Shown: positions 54,381 through 63,912, counted from the stretch's first letter. The stretch: 64,000 nt of DNA from an uncultured Chitinophaga sp. (GCF_946479755.1 NZ_CAMLHC010000007.1:62001-126000); one strand, 5' to 3'. Notes: generated from the sequence alone by a model not told the origin. Translations and numbers: made by a program.

Positions 54381-55850
54381 TTAGCTGTTTTTTGTGAATG
54401 ATTGATGTATGAATGTTTTGATCTGTAAAAGTCCCACCAGGTGCATGGAGATGGATTTCCAATAGGTCTGGTAGTTCTCGTTCTCCGCGGAGATCTCATC
54501 CAGCGCGGATTTCACGGAAGAGGGGATGAGCGTGATAAAATCGCCCATCGTCCGCTGCGAATAGGTGTAAGGGTTTTTAGCGCAGAACCGGAGTATTTTC
54601 ATGGCCAGCTCCTCGCTCCATACCTGTTGCAGCTGCCCTACGTAGTTCATCACCAGGCTGCTGTGGGCGTCGAAGTGCTGCAGTATATAGGTGTCCTGCT
54701 GACCGGCCGGCAACAGCGGCAGCAGCGTCATGTGGAAGGTATCGCTGTGCTGCACCAGCGACAGGGCGCGTTTCTCATCGGCAAACCAGCTGATGGCCTG
54801 TACCAGCGAAGGTACAAAAGGTTTCAGCGCTTTCTGCTGATGAAACAGGGTCGCCACTTCTTCAAAGGACGCTTTAAAATGTTCCTCCCACATCCTTGGG
54901 TGCACGAGCGCCACCAGTTGTGACAGGATATATTCGTCGTCAGAAACGCGTGCGTTGTTGCTGAGTTTATCGATGCCGGTTTTGAAGATCTCTGCATCCG
55001 GCGGAATGGCGGCTGTCACCGTCACTTTGCCTTTATTGTCTATCCGGATGGCGCTTTCCAGTATTTGCCGGTATTGTTCATGCAGACTGCCGCCGGGGAT
55101 TTTCTTCAGCAGGGTGAGGGCTGCTTCTTTTACCTGTTTACTTTTTTCATTCAGCAGTGCTTCCAGCCAGGGGGCGTCTTCCAGGCTGATGGCGGTGGAG
55201 AGGGCACTGAGCAGTTCCGCTTTTACGGCGGCGCTTTCCTGTGGCCAGGTGGCCTGCAGGAGGGTGCGGGCTTCCGCCGGTTGCTCTCGGCGGAGGCGGG
55301 TAAGGGCTTCCAGCCTTTGTGCGGTGGTGCCGTTCTCCCACATTTCTTCGGTGGTGTCGGCCACCACGGAGAAGTTCCACTCGCGGTTGAACTGCGCCAG
55401 CCATTCGCCGCGTTTACCGCAGCAGGCGGCTGCCAGGTTACGGAGGGATTTATGCCGGCTGGCATGCTCGAGGATACGTGGCAGGTATTCCGGGGGGAGC
55501 ACCTGTTGGTGACGGGAGCATAGTTCCATCCAGAGGGTCAGCAGCGGGATGTTTTCGCTGTCCAGCGTATGATGGAGCGCCTGGATGGCGGTCGCGCTGC
55601 AATATGCTTTGGTCTCCGGAGGGCATACCGTCATGGTGGAGGGACCGCCGGTTGTGGCCATGGCGCCACTTTGCCGGTAGTTGAACACGAGAGCGGCCAG
55701 TTGCAGGAACTGCTCTTCCCGGTCTGTTTCCGGCGCGGCCAGCACGGTGCCTGCTGCGGCTCGCAGCGGGCCGGGGAGGCTGCCGGTGTCCGGTTGTTTT
55801 TTGGCCGTGCCCAGCAGGGCTATGTTTATGATGTCGTTCCAGGACTGCAT
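54381..55850 (-). CDS. DUF5691 family protein
   Basis: The 489-residue soluble helical protein starts with WNDIINIALLGTAKKQPD, which is the typical opening of DUF5691, and has repeat-like helices through the middle (LEALTRLRREQPAEARTLLQ, EAALTLLKKIPGG) that suggest a HEAT/TPR-like solenoid. No catalytic motif is visible. It precedes the AAA+ gene by 13 bases and follows the SWIM gene after an unusual 195-base leader with inverted words. DUF5691 genes tend to accompany SWIM and MoxR genes, from what I recall. Confidence 0.8.
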   Translation of the reverse strand: MQSWNDIINIALLGTAKKQPDTGSLPGPLRAAAGTVLAAPETDREEQFLQLAALVFNYRQSGAMATTGGPSTMTVCPPETKAYCSATAIQALHHTLDSENIPLLTLWMELCSRHQQVLPPEYLPRILEHASRHKSLRNLAAACCGKRGEWLAQFNREWNFSVVADTTEEMWENGTTAQRLEALTRLRREQPAEARTLLQATWPQESAAVKAELLSALSTAISLEDAPWLEALLNEKSKQVKEAALTLLKKIPGGSLHEQYRQILESAIRIDNKGKVTVTAAIPPDAEIFKTGIDKLSNNARVSDDEYILSQLVALVHPRMWEEHFKASFEEVATLFHQQKALKPFVPSLVQAISWFADEKRALSLVQHSDTFHMTLLPLLPAGQQDTYILQHFDAHSSLVMNYVGQLQQVWSEELAMKILRFCAKNPYTYSQRTMGDFITLIPSSVKSALDEISAENENYQTYWKSISMHLVGLLQIKTFIHQSFTKNS

Positions 55851-55857
55851 CGTCGTT

Positions 55858-56045
55858 TACTTAAAAGTTGTTAAAGAGCCGGTTGTCTTTTTGTTTTCGG
55901 GCAGACGACCGGGCTTTTGCTGGCAGGTGTGCCTTTGGAGGCTTTACCTGTAAAGCGGCCGGTTGTCTTAAAGCTCTTAATTCCCGCAGACAACCGGATT
56001 TTTCCTTCCGGGCGTTTATAACGGTCACGCCTATACAGTGTCAGC
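55858..56045. repeat. Leader with four copies of an inverted word inside the cassette
   Basis: The word CCGGTTGTCT occurs directly at about 55879-55888 and 55959-55968. It occurs as the exact reverse complement at 55988-55997 and as a one-mismatch complement at 55903-55912. The copies form two hairpins, one perfect over 10 bp. This is the only long gap within the cassette. Confidence 0.75.
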
Positions 56046-57356
56046 TTACAACACTTTATATGTCTGCTGGTACCATACGCCGATGGGCTCATACTGCGTT
56101 TCGCGGCCGATGACAGCCATCGGCAAGGGTTCGCCGCCGCTGAGGGCCAGCAGTTTCCAGAGGCTGCGGAAGTCGGGCCGCAGCTGCATTTCCTGCTGCT
56201 GTTCGTCGCGCAGCCACCACTGGCCGTCGCGTTGTACGGGCGTGAGGGCAGCGATCGTATATACCTGGTCGTTATAGAGCGGCAGCTGGCTGCTGACCTG
56301 CGTTTGAGCGGTCAGTACTTCTTTCCAGCCGGCGTGTCCGCGGAACCGATGGTCCGGCGGCGCCGCCTGTTGCGTTTTGATCAGCGCCCGCATGGGGGCG
56401 GCGGAAGGGTAGTAGACCAGTTCTGCCCGGATGCAGCTGCCGGGGGCGGGCATCAGTTGCACCTGTGGCTGGTGGCGGATGGTGAACTGCAGCACCAGTG
56501 CCGGGCGGTGGGTGGTAAGGCCGTATAGCCAGTACCGTTCGGTGATCAGCCGGTCGTCTTCGGTGCTTTGTTTACCGAGTACCAGCCAGGTGTCTGTGAC
56601 GCCGTTTTGTGTTTTAAGTTCTTCCTGTGACTGGGCGTAACCGATGAGCGTCCGGATATCCTGCTGAAGGTCGGGTGGCAGCTGGTCCTGGTGGTGGTAA
56701 GCTTTTGCCGCCAGGTAGAGCCGCAGCAGCTGGTCCATAAAGGTGGTCTGCCAGCCGTCGCTGTAGTAGCTGATTTCAGCCATTTCGCGGAGTATGGCCG
56801 CCAGGCCGGATGCCTGGGCGTCCACCATGCGGCGGGCCATGTTTTCGCACATATCGGGGCCTTTGTCAGGCAGCCCGATCAGGCCGTTCCGCACGAGGTC
56901 TTTTATCCAACGCAGGAGTTCATCCAGCCCGTCGCTCACTTTGCGGTGGCGGGCTTCCTGCCGTTTATTTTGTGCGGCCTCGTCCACCGGTTTGGCGTCG
57001 GCGGACTGCTGCGCTTTTTTCTCTGCTTTATCCGTTCGTTTGCTGATCCAGTCTGTCACCCATGCCGGCTGCTCCTGTTGGGTAAAGGAGGCCTTCTCGC
57101 GGGCGTAGTACAATAAAAGGCCTACACCATGTTTGCAGGGGAATTTACGGCTGGGGCAGCTACAACGGAAAGCCATGGCGCCGGTGTCTACCTGTGTCTG
57201 ATAGGGCTTGCTGCCGCTACCCTGGCATTCGCCCCACAGGGCGGCCTCGCTGTAGCCCGTACTGACCCATTTGGCCGGTTTGGCCAGCTCTTTTCCCGCT
57301 TTGCGGGACGATTCGTCGGGTGCCATTGCCAGCACCTGTTCTTCCGTTAGGTCCAA
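56046..57356 (-). CDS. SWIM zinc-finger protein of the cassette
   Basis: The 436-residue protein starts DLTEEQVLAMAPDESSRKAGK and has a SWIM zinc finger with Cys65, Cys67, Cys74 and His76 (FRCSCPSRKFPCKHG, CxC-x6-CxH). After a charged linker (about 105-140) a helical C-terminal half follows. SWIM domains bind nucleic acids or proteins. E. coli YehQ is the remembered relative. The start is a TTG: an in-frame TAA lies directly before it, and the conserved opening begins at once. It is the first gene of the cassette. Confidence 0.87.
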   Translation of the reverse strand: MDLTEEQVLAMAPDESSRKAGKELAKPAKWVSTGYSEAALWGECQGSGSKPYQTQVDTGAMAFRCSCPSRKFPCKHGVGLLLYYAREKASFTQQEQPAWVTDWISKRTDKAEKKAQQSADAKPVDEAAQNKRQEARHRKVSDGLDELLRWIKDLVRNGLIGLPDKGPDMCENMARRMVDAQASGLAAILREMAEISYYSDGWQTTFMDQLLRLYLAAKAYHHQDQLPPDLQQDIRTLIGYAQSQEELKTQNGVTDTWLVLGKQSTEDDRLITERYWLYGLTTHRPALVLQFTIRHQPQVQLMPAPGSCIRAELVYYPSAAPMRALIKTQQAAPPDHRFRGHAGWKEVLTAQTQVSSQLPLYNDQVYTIAALTPVQRDGQWWLRDEQQQEMQLRPDFRSLWKLLALSGGEPLPMAVIGRETQYEPIGVWYQQTYKVL

Positions 57357-57982
57357 TTAAGTCGCTGTTTATTATTTGGTTATTTGCCTGTTTATTTCGT
57401 CTGTAGCATGCATCAAAATACCCTAAAGTGATTGCTGATGAATAATGCTACAAATTAAATAATTTCATAAAATAAAAGCCAAATATCGGTGAATACTACG
57501 CAGTGTATATAGTAACCGCACATTTTCCGGCCTAAAAATAAGGTTTTACTGAAAAAGGTAAATCGGTAGACTCCGGTATTTATATGTTTGATGGAAATTT
57601 TATAATTATCTCATTATTAATTATTTGTGATCATTGTTTTATATAATATAATAAATAAAACAACCGTTGTTCCGGCAATTGTCCGCGCGAATTACAAACA
57701 GGCAGGGACGATCCCAACGTTATCCTGTCATGCCGGTAAAAATCACCGGGCCGGCATCCCGGATTATCGGATGAGGCTGATATTGCTGGCTACGGGGAAC
57801 GGACATCGGGGAGAGAAGAGAAATGAGAGGCGGGAGAATCGGGAAAGGAGAGCAGGAGGGGACCAGAGACGGGGTTGGGATTGCCAGATAGGGAAAAGAA
57901 GCAGAAGGCGGGAAATCAGCCCGCAGGTAATAAAAAAACGCCCCGGGGCGCGGGACGTTTTCAGTAATATATTTATTCCGGG
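57357..57982. other. Intergenic region upstream of the SWIM cassette
   Basis: About 625 bases lie between the SWIM gene start and the end of the suf operon. The first 300 are very A/T-rich and should contain the cassette promoter, but no convincing -7/-33 pair stands out. Around 57808-57874 the plus strand is almost all purine. The terminator of the suf operon is at 57931-57959. An open frame at 57627-57986 looks accidental. Confidence 0.5.
57931..57959 (-). terminator. Terminator of the suf operon
   Basis: Read on the minus strand, ACGTCCCG pairs with CGGGGCGT (one G-T pair) and is followed by seven T. It lies 24 bases past the stop of the last suf gene. Confidence 0.85.
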
Positions 57983-58294
57983 TTAAAGAAAACCGAGTTC
58001 AAGCTTAGCTTCTTCACTCATCATTTCTTTGGTCCAGGGGGGATCAAAAGTGAGGTGTACATCTACATCAGACACGCCTTCGATGTTGCGGACCTTTTCA
58101 TCCACTTCGCGGATGATATCGCCGGCCACCGGGCATCCGGGAGCGGTGAGGGTCATATCAATGCCAATGCGGTTGTTTTCCTTGATCTTGATGGCGTATA
58201 CCAGTCCCAGTTCCCAGATGTTGACAGGAATTTCCGGATCGTATACGGTTTTCAGCTGTTCTTCTATTTTTTCCCTTAATGCTTCTTCGCTCAT
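57983..58294 (-). CDS. sufT: SufT-like MIP18/DUF59 protein
   Basis: The 103-residue protein has the MIP18 family features YDPEIPVNIWELGLVY and TLTAPGCPVAGD (Cys54), followed by HLTFDPPWTKEMMSEEA. Relatives (SufT, PaaD) assist maturation or transfer of Fe-S clusters. Its ATG overlaps the stop of sufE by 4 bases, which indicates translational coupling. It is the last gene of the operon. Confidence 0.9.
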   Translation of the reverse strand: MSEEALREKIEEQLKTVYDPEIPVNIWELGLVYAIKIKENNRIGIDMTLTAPGCPVAGDIIREVDEKVRNIEGVSDVDVHLTFDPPWTKEMMSEEAKLELGFL

Positions 58295-58719
58295 GACTGG
58301 TTTGTTTTTGCCTGGTAGGCTACTGCATAAAGTTTCATCTGTTTGAGCATGCTCAGCAACCCGTTGGAGCGGGTGGGAGAGAGATGGCTGCTCAGGCCGA
58401 TGTCATTGATAAAATAGATGTCCGCGGAGGCGATCTCTTTGGGCGTGTGTCCGGAGAGCACGTAGATCATGAGGCTTACCAGCCCTTTGGTGATCACGGC
58501 GTCGCTGTCGGCGGTGAAATACAGTTTGCCGTCCCTGAGTTCGGTGTGCAGCCACACGCGTGACTGGCAGCCTTTGATCAGGTTTTCCGGCGTCTTGTAT
58601 GCTTCGGCAATGAGCGGCAGATCTTTGCCCAGCTGGATAATGTATTCGTACTTATCCTCCCAGTTGCTCATTACTTCAAAGTCGGACTTTATTTCATCCT
58701 GTCTTTCGTTAATCGTCAT
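58291..58719 (-). CDS. sufE: SufE sulfur-acceptor protein
   Basis: The 142-residue protein has the sulfur-accepting Cys51 in LIKGCQSRVWLHTE, flanked by the normal SufE fold (EDKYEYIIQLGKDLP at the N-terminus, GLVSLMIYVLSG later). It takes persulfide sulfur from the SufS cysteine and passes it to the SufBCD scaffold. It lies 15 bases after sufS. Confidence 0.94.
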   Translation of the reverse strand: MTINERQDEIKSDFEVMSNWEDKYEYIIQLGKDLPLIAEAYKTPENLIKGCQSRVWLHTELRDGKLYFTADSDAVITKGLVSLMIYVLSGHTPKEIASADIYFINDIGLSSHLSPTRSNGLLSMLKQMKLYAVAYQAKTNQS

Positions 58720-58734
58720 AATAGTAGTCTCCTT

Positions 58735-59982
58735 TTACCGCAACATGGACACGGCCCGTTTGATGCCGGCTACCAGTTTATCGATATCCTCCTTTGTATT
58801 GTAGAAGGTGAGCGATGCGCGAACGGTGCCGGGGATCTTGAACTCATCCATCAGCGGTTCGCAGCAGTGGTGTCCTGTTCTCACCGCAATCCCTTGCTGG
58901 TCCAGCAATTCACCTAAGTCAAACGGGTGGATGTCATGTACCAGGAAGGAGATGGCGCCGCTTCTGCGGGCGGCATCGCCGATGAAGCGGATACCGTCTA
59001 TCTGCCGCAGCTGTTCCAGCGCATAAGCCTGCAGTTGTTCTTCCCACTGCTGGATTTTGTCAAGGCCTGTCTGCTGCAGGTAGCGGATCGCTGCCCCTAA
59101 ACCGATGGCGCCTGCGATGTGCGGGGTACCGGCTTCGAATTTATAGGGCAGTTCATTATAGATCGTTTTAGCAAAAGTAACGGTCTTGATCATATCACCG
59201 CCGCCCTGGTAGGGAGGCAGTTTGTTCAGCCATTCGGTGGTACCGTACAGTACGCCGATGCCGGTGGGACCGTAAATTTTATGTCCGGAAAAAACGAGGA
59301 AATCCACCTGCAGGGCCTGCACATCGATGGTCATATGCTGGATGGCCTGGGCGGCGTCCAGCAGTACGGGGATGTTACGGGCATGTGCCTGTGCGATGAT
59401 GTCTTCTACCGGGTTAATGGTACCCATCGTATTGGAAACATAGGTCACTGCTACCATTTTCACCGTATCGTCCAGCAGGGCGGTGAACGCGTCCATCTGC
59501 AGTTCTCCCTTTTCGTTGATGGGGATCACTTTGAGGGTGGCGCCGCTTTCCTCGCAGGCGATCTGCCAGGGCACGATGTTGGAGTGGTGTTCCATGGCGG
59601 AGATGATCACGCTGTCGCCTTCCTTCAGGAAACGGCGGCCCATAGTGTTGGCCACCAGGTTGATCCCGTCAGTAGTGCCTTTGGTGAAGATGACCTCATG
59701 GGTATGCGCTGCATTGATGAAGCCGGCTACAATTTCGCGGGCTTTCTCGTAGGCGTTGGTGGCTTCCTGGCTCAGGTGGTGGACACCGCGGTGCACATTG
59801 CTGTTATATTCTTCGTAATACCGGGCTTCTGTTTCTATAACCGTCAGCGGCTTCTGCGTGGTAGCCCCGTTATCCAGGTATACCAGCGGCTTGCCGTGCA
59901 CCAGTTCCTGCAGGATAGGGAAGTCCTTCCTGATCTGCTTTACGTCCAGGGCTGCGGTTTCTATGTTAGCAATATGTTCCAT
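58735..59982 (-). CDS. sufS: Cysteine desulfurase SufS
   Basis: The 415-residue fold-type I PLP enzyme has YLDNGATTQKP at the N-terminus, the PLP lysine in FSGHKIYGPTGIGVLYG and the catalytic Cys373 in RTGHHCCEPLMDEF. A second cysteine follows directly, where Ala is more common. It converts cysteine to alanine and a protein-bound persulfide for cluster assembly. It lies 11 bases after sufD. Confidence 0.95.
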   Translation of the reverse strand: MEHIANIETAALDVKQIRKDFPILQELVHGKPLVYLDNGATTQKPLTVIETEARYYEEYNSNVHRGVHHLSQEATNAYEKAREIVAGFINAAHTHEVIFTKGTTDGINLVANTMGRRFLKEGDSVIISAMEHHSNIVPWQIACEESGATLKVIPINEKGELQMDAFTALLDDTVKMVAVTYVSNTMGTINPVEDIIAQAHARNIPVLLDAAQAIQHMTIDVQALQVDFLVFSGHKIYGPTGIGVLYGTTEWLNKLPPYQGGGDMIKTVTFAKTIYNELPYKFEAGTPHIAGAIGLGAAIRYLQQTGLDKIQQWEEQLQAYALEQLRQIDGIRFIGDAARRSGAISFLVHDIHPFDLGELLDQQGIAVRTGHHCCEPLMDEFKIPGTVRASLTFYNTKEDIDKLVAGIKRAVSMLR

Positions 59983-59993
59983 TGGATCGGTAA

Positions 59994-61304
59994 TTAGTTG
60001 TTCATGATGGCGGCAATCTGTTCCTGCAGGTAATGTTGCAGGGCAGGTACCTTCACTTCGTCTGTAATATCATGGGAGAAGGCATTTACCATCAGTGCCT
60101 TGGCGGCATCTTCCCCGATACCCCGGGAGCGCAGGTAGAACATGGATTCTTCGCTGAACTGACCGGCGGTGAAACCGTGGCTGCATTTCACGTCGTCTGC
60201 GTAAATTTCCAGCTGTGGTTGGGAGTTGATATCTGCTTTGGCGCCCAGCAGCAGGTTGTTGTTCTGCTGGAAGGCGTTGGTTTTCTGCGCTTCCTGGTGT
60301 ACCAGGATCCTGCCGGTAAAAACGCCGTTGGCGCTGTCGAGCAGTACCCCTTTGTACAGTTCGTTGCTGTTGCAGTTGGGCATGATGTGGTCCATGAAAG
60401 TATGGTTGTCCACATGCTGGCTGCCGTTGGCAATGTACAGGCCGTTCAGGTTCGTCTCCGTATAGCTGCCGTTGAGGGCCACGCTCAGGTTGTTGCGGGT
60501 GAACGGGGTGCCGGGCAGGGTGAAGTTGAAATGATGGTAACGGCTGTTGGCCTGTTGCTGGGCGGCGGTGGTGTGCACTTCGCGGAAGTGCTGGTCGCCT
60601 TGCTGGATATTGTAATGCCACAGTTCCGCGTTTTCCTCTATCACGGTTTCCAGTACGCTGTTGGCGAAAGCCGCGGCGTTGGTGTCCGGATGGACGGAGC
60701 TTTGGATGATGGTAGCGGCAGCATTCCTGTTCAGTACCCACAGGTGGCGGGGCTGAATGAAGGCATGCTGTGTGGCGGTGTATACATGAACGATATGTAC
60801 CGGTTTGTCGATCACCGTGTTGGTAGCCAGTTCAATATACAGCCCGTCTGCGAAGAGGGCGGTATTGAGGGTGGCCAGCGATTCCTGGGCCAGGTGGTGC
60901 TGTTTGTTGAACCATTTGGTGAAACCAGGAGCCTGTGTATGGGCGCTGAGCGCGCCGATAGTGATGCCTTTGCCGGCGGGCAGTTCAGAGAGGTCTGCCT
61001 GCAGGTGGCCGTTGACCAGCACAATGCGGTAGCAGTCCAGTTCCGGGATAGCCGCCTGGGCTACCACGGAGGCAGGTACGGTAGTGGTGGCGTACAACAG
61101 CTCATAGGGGAATTCCTTGAGGTAGCGTTGTATGTTGGAATAGCGCCATGCTTCTGTTTTCAGGGTAGGAAGACCCATCACAGAGAAGCGGTCCAAAGCC
61201 TCCTGGCGGATGCCCTGCAGTTCGTCCTGCGCCTGGCAGGCCGATAATGCGTTCACATCAGTCGTTAACGCCTGGTAAAAAGGCAATGTAATATCACTCG
61301 TCAT
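59994..61304 (-). CDS. sufD: SufD scaffold subunit
   Basis: The 436-residue protein has the SufB/SufD beta-helix core. The diagnostic C-terminal segment is DDVKCSHGFTAGQFSEESMF followed by YLRSRGI, with the conserved Cys and His. N-terminal KTEAWRYSN is also typical. SufD forms the SufBC2D complex with SufB and SufC. It lies 13 bases after sufC. Confidence 0.94.
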   Translation of the reverse strand: MTSDITLPFYQALTTDVNALSACQAQDELQGIRQEALDRFSVMGLPTLKTEAWRYSNIQRYLKEFPYELLYATTTVPASVVAQAAIPELDCYRIVLVNGHLQADLSELPAGKGITIGALSAHTQAPGFTKWFNKQHHLAQESLATLNTALFADGLYIELATNTVIDKPVHIVHVYTATQHAFIQPRHLWVLNRNAAATIIQSSVHPDTNAAAFANSVLETVIEENAELWHYNIQQGDQHFREVHTTAAQQQANSRYHHFNFTLPGTPFTRNNLSVALNGSYTETNLNGLYIANGSQHVDNHTFMDHIMPNCNSNELYKGVLLDSANGVFTGRILVHQEAQKTNAFQQNNNLLLGAKADINSQPQLEIYADDVKCSHGFTAGQFSEESMFYLRSRGIGEDAAKALMVNAFSHDITDEVKVPALQHYLQEQIAAIMNN

Positions 61305-61317
61305 AATTGTATGCTTC

Positions 61318-62082
61318 TTATACTGATTCTTTCAAATGTAACTCTTCCTTCAGCCAGTCGTAGCCTCTTTCTTCCAGTTCCAGGGCCAGTTCCTTGGTGC
61401 CGGTTTTGATGATACGGCCGTTGTACAGTACGTGTACAAAGTCAGGCACGATGTACTCCAGCAGACGCTGGTAGTGGGTGATGACTACGAAAGATTTTTC
61501 TGCGTCGCGGAGTTTGTTAACGCCGTTGGAAACAATACGCAGCGCGTCGATGTCCAGACCGGAGTCTGTCTCGTCCAGGATGGCCAGCTGAGGGTCCAGC
61601 ATCGCCAGTTGGAATATTTCGTTGCGTTTCTTTTCACCACCGCTGAAACCTTCGTTCAGGGAGCGGTTCATCAGGTTGGCGTTAAAGTCTACCAGCTGCT
61701 GCTTCTCTTTGGTCAGTTTCAGGAAGTCACGGCCTTCGATGGTGGGCAGGCCTTTGTAGGTCCTGATTTCATTGAGGGCTGTTTTCAGAAAGTTCAGGTT
61801 GGATACGCCCGGGATTTCAACAGGATATTGAAAAGCCAGGAATACGCCTTCACGCGCGCGGTCTTCGGGAGACAGGTCCAGCAGGTTTTTACCGTTGAAC
61901 CATACTTCCCCTTCGGTAACAGTATAGTTGTCACGGCCTGCGAGCACGGAGGCCAGCGAGCTTTTGCCGGAGCCGTTGGGGCCCATGATGGCATGTGTTT
62001 CGCCTTTACCTATTTCGAGGTTAATGCCTTTCAGAATTTGTTTCCCTTCTACTTCTGCGTGCAGATTTTTAATCGTCAGCAT
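61318..62082 (-). CDS. sufC: SufC ABC-type ATPase
   Basis: The 254-residue ATPase has Walker A GPNGSGKS (34-41), the Q-loop in VFLAFQYPVEIPGV, signature GFSGGEKKRNE and Walker B LAILDETDSGLDIDALR, all of the SufC type. It drives conformational changes of SufB and SufD during cluster assembly and is cytoplasmic. It lies 44 bases after sufB. Confidence 0.96.
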   Translation of the reverse strand: MLTIKNLHAEVEGKQILKGINLEIGKGETHAIMGPNGSGKSSLASVLAGRDNYTVTEGEVWFNGKNLLDLSPEDRAREGVFLAFQYPVEIPGVSNLNFLKTALNEIRTYKGLPTIEGRDFLKLTKEKQQLVDFNANLMNRSLNEGFSGGEKKRNEIFQLAMLDPQLAILDETDSGLDIDALRIVSNGVNKLRDAEKSFVVITHYQRLLEYIVPDFVHVLYNGRIIKTGTKELALELEERGYDWLKEELHLKESV

Positions 62083-62126
62083 GATTGTTTTATTTCGTTC
62101 TGTATGTAGTTAATTGGATAAGCGAA

Positions 62127-63572
62127 TTATCCAACGCTTCCTTCAAGTGTGATAGATAATAATTTCTGTGCTTCCACGGCAAACTCCATGGGGAGCTGGT
62201 TCAGTACTTCCTTCACGTAACCGTTTACGATCAGGGCCACGGCTTTTTCCGTATCGATGCCACGGGCGTTCAGATAGAAGATCTGATCTTCCCCGATTTT
62301 GGAGGTGGTGGCTTCGTGTTCGATCATCGCGGTTTTATTGCGGGATTCGATATACGGGAAAGTGTGGGAGCCGCAATCGTTGCCGATCAGCAGGGAGTCG
62401 CACTGGGTAAAGTTACGGGCGTTGTCGGCACGCGGGCCAACGGCTACCAGTCCGCGGTAACTGTTATCGCCTCTGCCGGCGGAGATACCTTTGGAGATGA
62501 TACGGCTTTTGGTGCCTTTACCGATATGGTGGATTTTAGTACCGGTGTCGGCAATCTGTTTGTTGCGGACCACTGCTACGGAGTAGAATTCACCCTCGGA
62601 GTAGTCGCCCTGCAGGATTACGCTGGGATATTTCCAGGTGATGGCCGAGCCGGTTTCTACCTGTGTCCAGGAGATCTTGCTGGCGTTGCCTTTACAGATA
62701 CCTCTTTTGGTCACGAAGTTGTAGATACCGCCTTTACCGTCTTTATCGCCGGGATACCAGTTCTGTACGGTAGAATATTTGATTTCCGCGTGGTCCAGGG
62801 CAACGAGTTCCACTACTGCGGCGTGCAGCTGGTTTTCATCGCGCATGGGAGCGGTACAGCCTTCGAGGTAGCTCACATAGCTGCCTTCGTCGGCGACGAT
62901 CAGTGTACGTTCGAACTGGCCGGTGTTCTGGGCGTTGATACGGAAGTAAGTGCTCAGTTCCATCGGGCAGCGTACGCCTTTCGGGATATAGGTGAAAGAG
63001 CCGTCAGAAAACACAGCGGAGTTCAGCGCGGCGAAAATATTGTCAGAGTGGGGTACTACGGTACCGAGGTATTTTTTTACCAGGTCAGGATATTCCTGTA
63101 CCGCTTCACCGAAAGAGCAGAAGATAACGCCCATTTCCTTCAGTTTGCCTTTGAAGGTGGTGGCTACGGACACGCTGTCAAATACGGCGTCAACAGCCAC
63201 ACCGGTCAGCGCCTTCTGTTCGTTGAGCGGAATACCCAGCTTTTCGAAAGTGGCCAGCAGTTCCGGATCCACTTCATCGAGACTGTTCAGTTGTTTTTTC
63301 TTTTTCGGAGCGGCATAATAGGAGAGGGCCTGCAGGTCCAGCTCCGGCATTTCAAAGTGCTGCCAGGAAGGGAACTGCATTTTCTTAAAGGCGGCAAAAC
63401 CTTTCAGACGCCATTCCAGCAGCCACTCCGGTTCATTCTTTTTAGCGGAAATAAAGCGGATGATATCTTCATTGAGCCCCGGAGGAGCGATATCCATTTC
63501 AATATCGGTGGTAAAGCCAAACTCGTACTCCTTATTGGCTATATCATCTATTATTTCGTTACTGTTCATCAT
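62127..63572 (-). CDS. sufB: SufB scaffold subunit
   Basis: The product of about 481 residues is the main Fe-S scaffold. Typical features are [13 protein letters not shown] near residue 50, [60 protein letters not shown] and the C-terminal [20 protein letters not shown]. Two adjacent ATG codons (63572 and 63569) are possible starts; the longer open frame upstream overlaps sufA and is not conserved in type. The gene follows sufA by 13 bases. Confidence 0.95.
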   Translation of the reverse strand: MMNSNEIIDDIANKEYEFGFTTDIEMDIAPPGLNEDIIRFISAKKNEPEWLLEWRLKGFAAFKKMQFPSWQHFEMPELDLQALSYYAAPKKKKQLNSLDEVDPELLATFEKLGIPLNEQKALTGVAVDAVFDSVSVATTFKGKLKEMGVIFCSFGEAVQEYPDLVKKYLGTVVPHSDNIFAALNSAVFSDGSFTYIPKGVRCPMELSTYFRINAQNTGQFERTLIVADEGSYVSYLEGCTAPMRDENQLHAAVVELVALDHAEIKYSTVQNWYPGDKDGKGGIYNFVTKRGICKGNASKISWTQVETGSAITWKYPSVILQGDYSEGEFYSVAVVRNKQIADTGTKIHHIGKGTKSRIISKGISAGRGDNSYRGLVAVGPRADNARNFTQCDSLLIGNDCGSHTFPYIESRNKTAMIEHEATTSKIGEDQIFYLNARGIDTEKAVALIVNGYVKEVLNQLPMEFAVEAQKLLSITLEGSVG

Positions 63573-63585
63573 ACGATTTTGATAT

Positions 63586-63912
63586 TTATACCGCGAAGCT
63601 TTCCCCGCAGCTGCATGTTCTCGTTGCATTCGGATTGTTGAAGAAGAGGCCCTTGCCATTCAGGCCGTCGGAGTAGTCCAGTTCTGTACCATACAGGTAA
63701 AGCAGGCTTTTCATCTGTACGACTACCTTTACGCCTTTGTCTTCAAATATCTGGTCTCCTTCCTGTTCTTCTGTCTCAAACTTCATCACATATTCAAGGC
63801 CGGAGCAACCGCCGCCTTTCACACCTACTCTTACAAAAGTGCCGGGGGCGTGATGTTCTGTCTCCATCAGCGTCTTAATATATGCTCCTGCTTTTTCTGA
63901 AACGGTTATCAT
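63586..63912 (-). CDS. sufA: A-type Fe-S carrier protein (SufA/IscA family)
   Basis: The 108-residue protein has the three cluster-binding cysteines of HesB/IscA/ErpA proteins: Cys36 in GGGCSGLEY and Cys100/Cys102 in TCSCGESF. It carries assembled clusters from SufBCD to target proteins. It is the first gene of the suf operon within the window; assignment to SufA rather than ErpA rests on position. A perfect 12-bp palindrome GTCACATGTGAC lies 60 bases upstream (63972-63983). Confidence 0.93.
   Translation of the reverse strand: MITVSEKAGAYIKTLMETEHHAPGTFVRVGVKGGGCSGLEYVMKFETEEQEGDQIFEDKGVKVVVQMKSLLYLYGTELDYSDGLNGKGLFFNNPNATRTCSCGESFAV

Noticed and set aside
55988..56003. Plus-strand terminator (hairpin plus five T)
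   Set aside because: It has terminator form on the plus strand, but all genes nearby are on the minus strand, so I describe it as part of the repeat leader instead.
57627..57986. 119-codon open frame before the suf terminator
   Set aside because: The Arg/Glu-rich middle simply reflects the purine-rich tract, and the 3' part runs through the suf terminator hairpin.
60033..61247. 404-codon open frame on the plus strand
   Set aside because: It is antisense to sufD, which has all family features. A similar shadow (62316-63641) lies opposite sufB.
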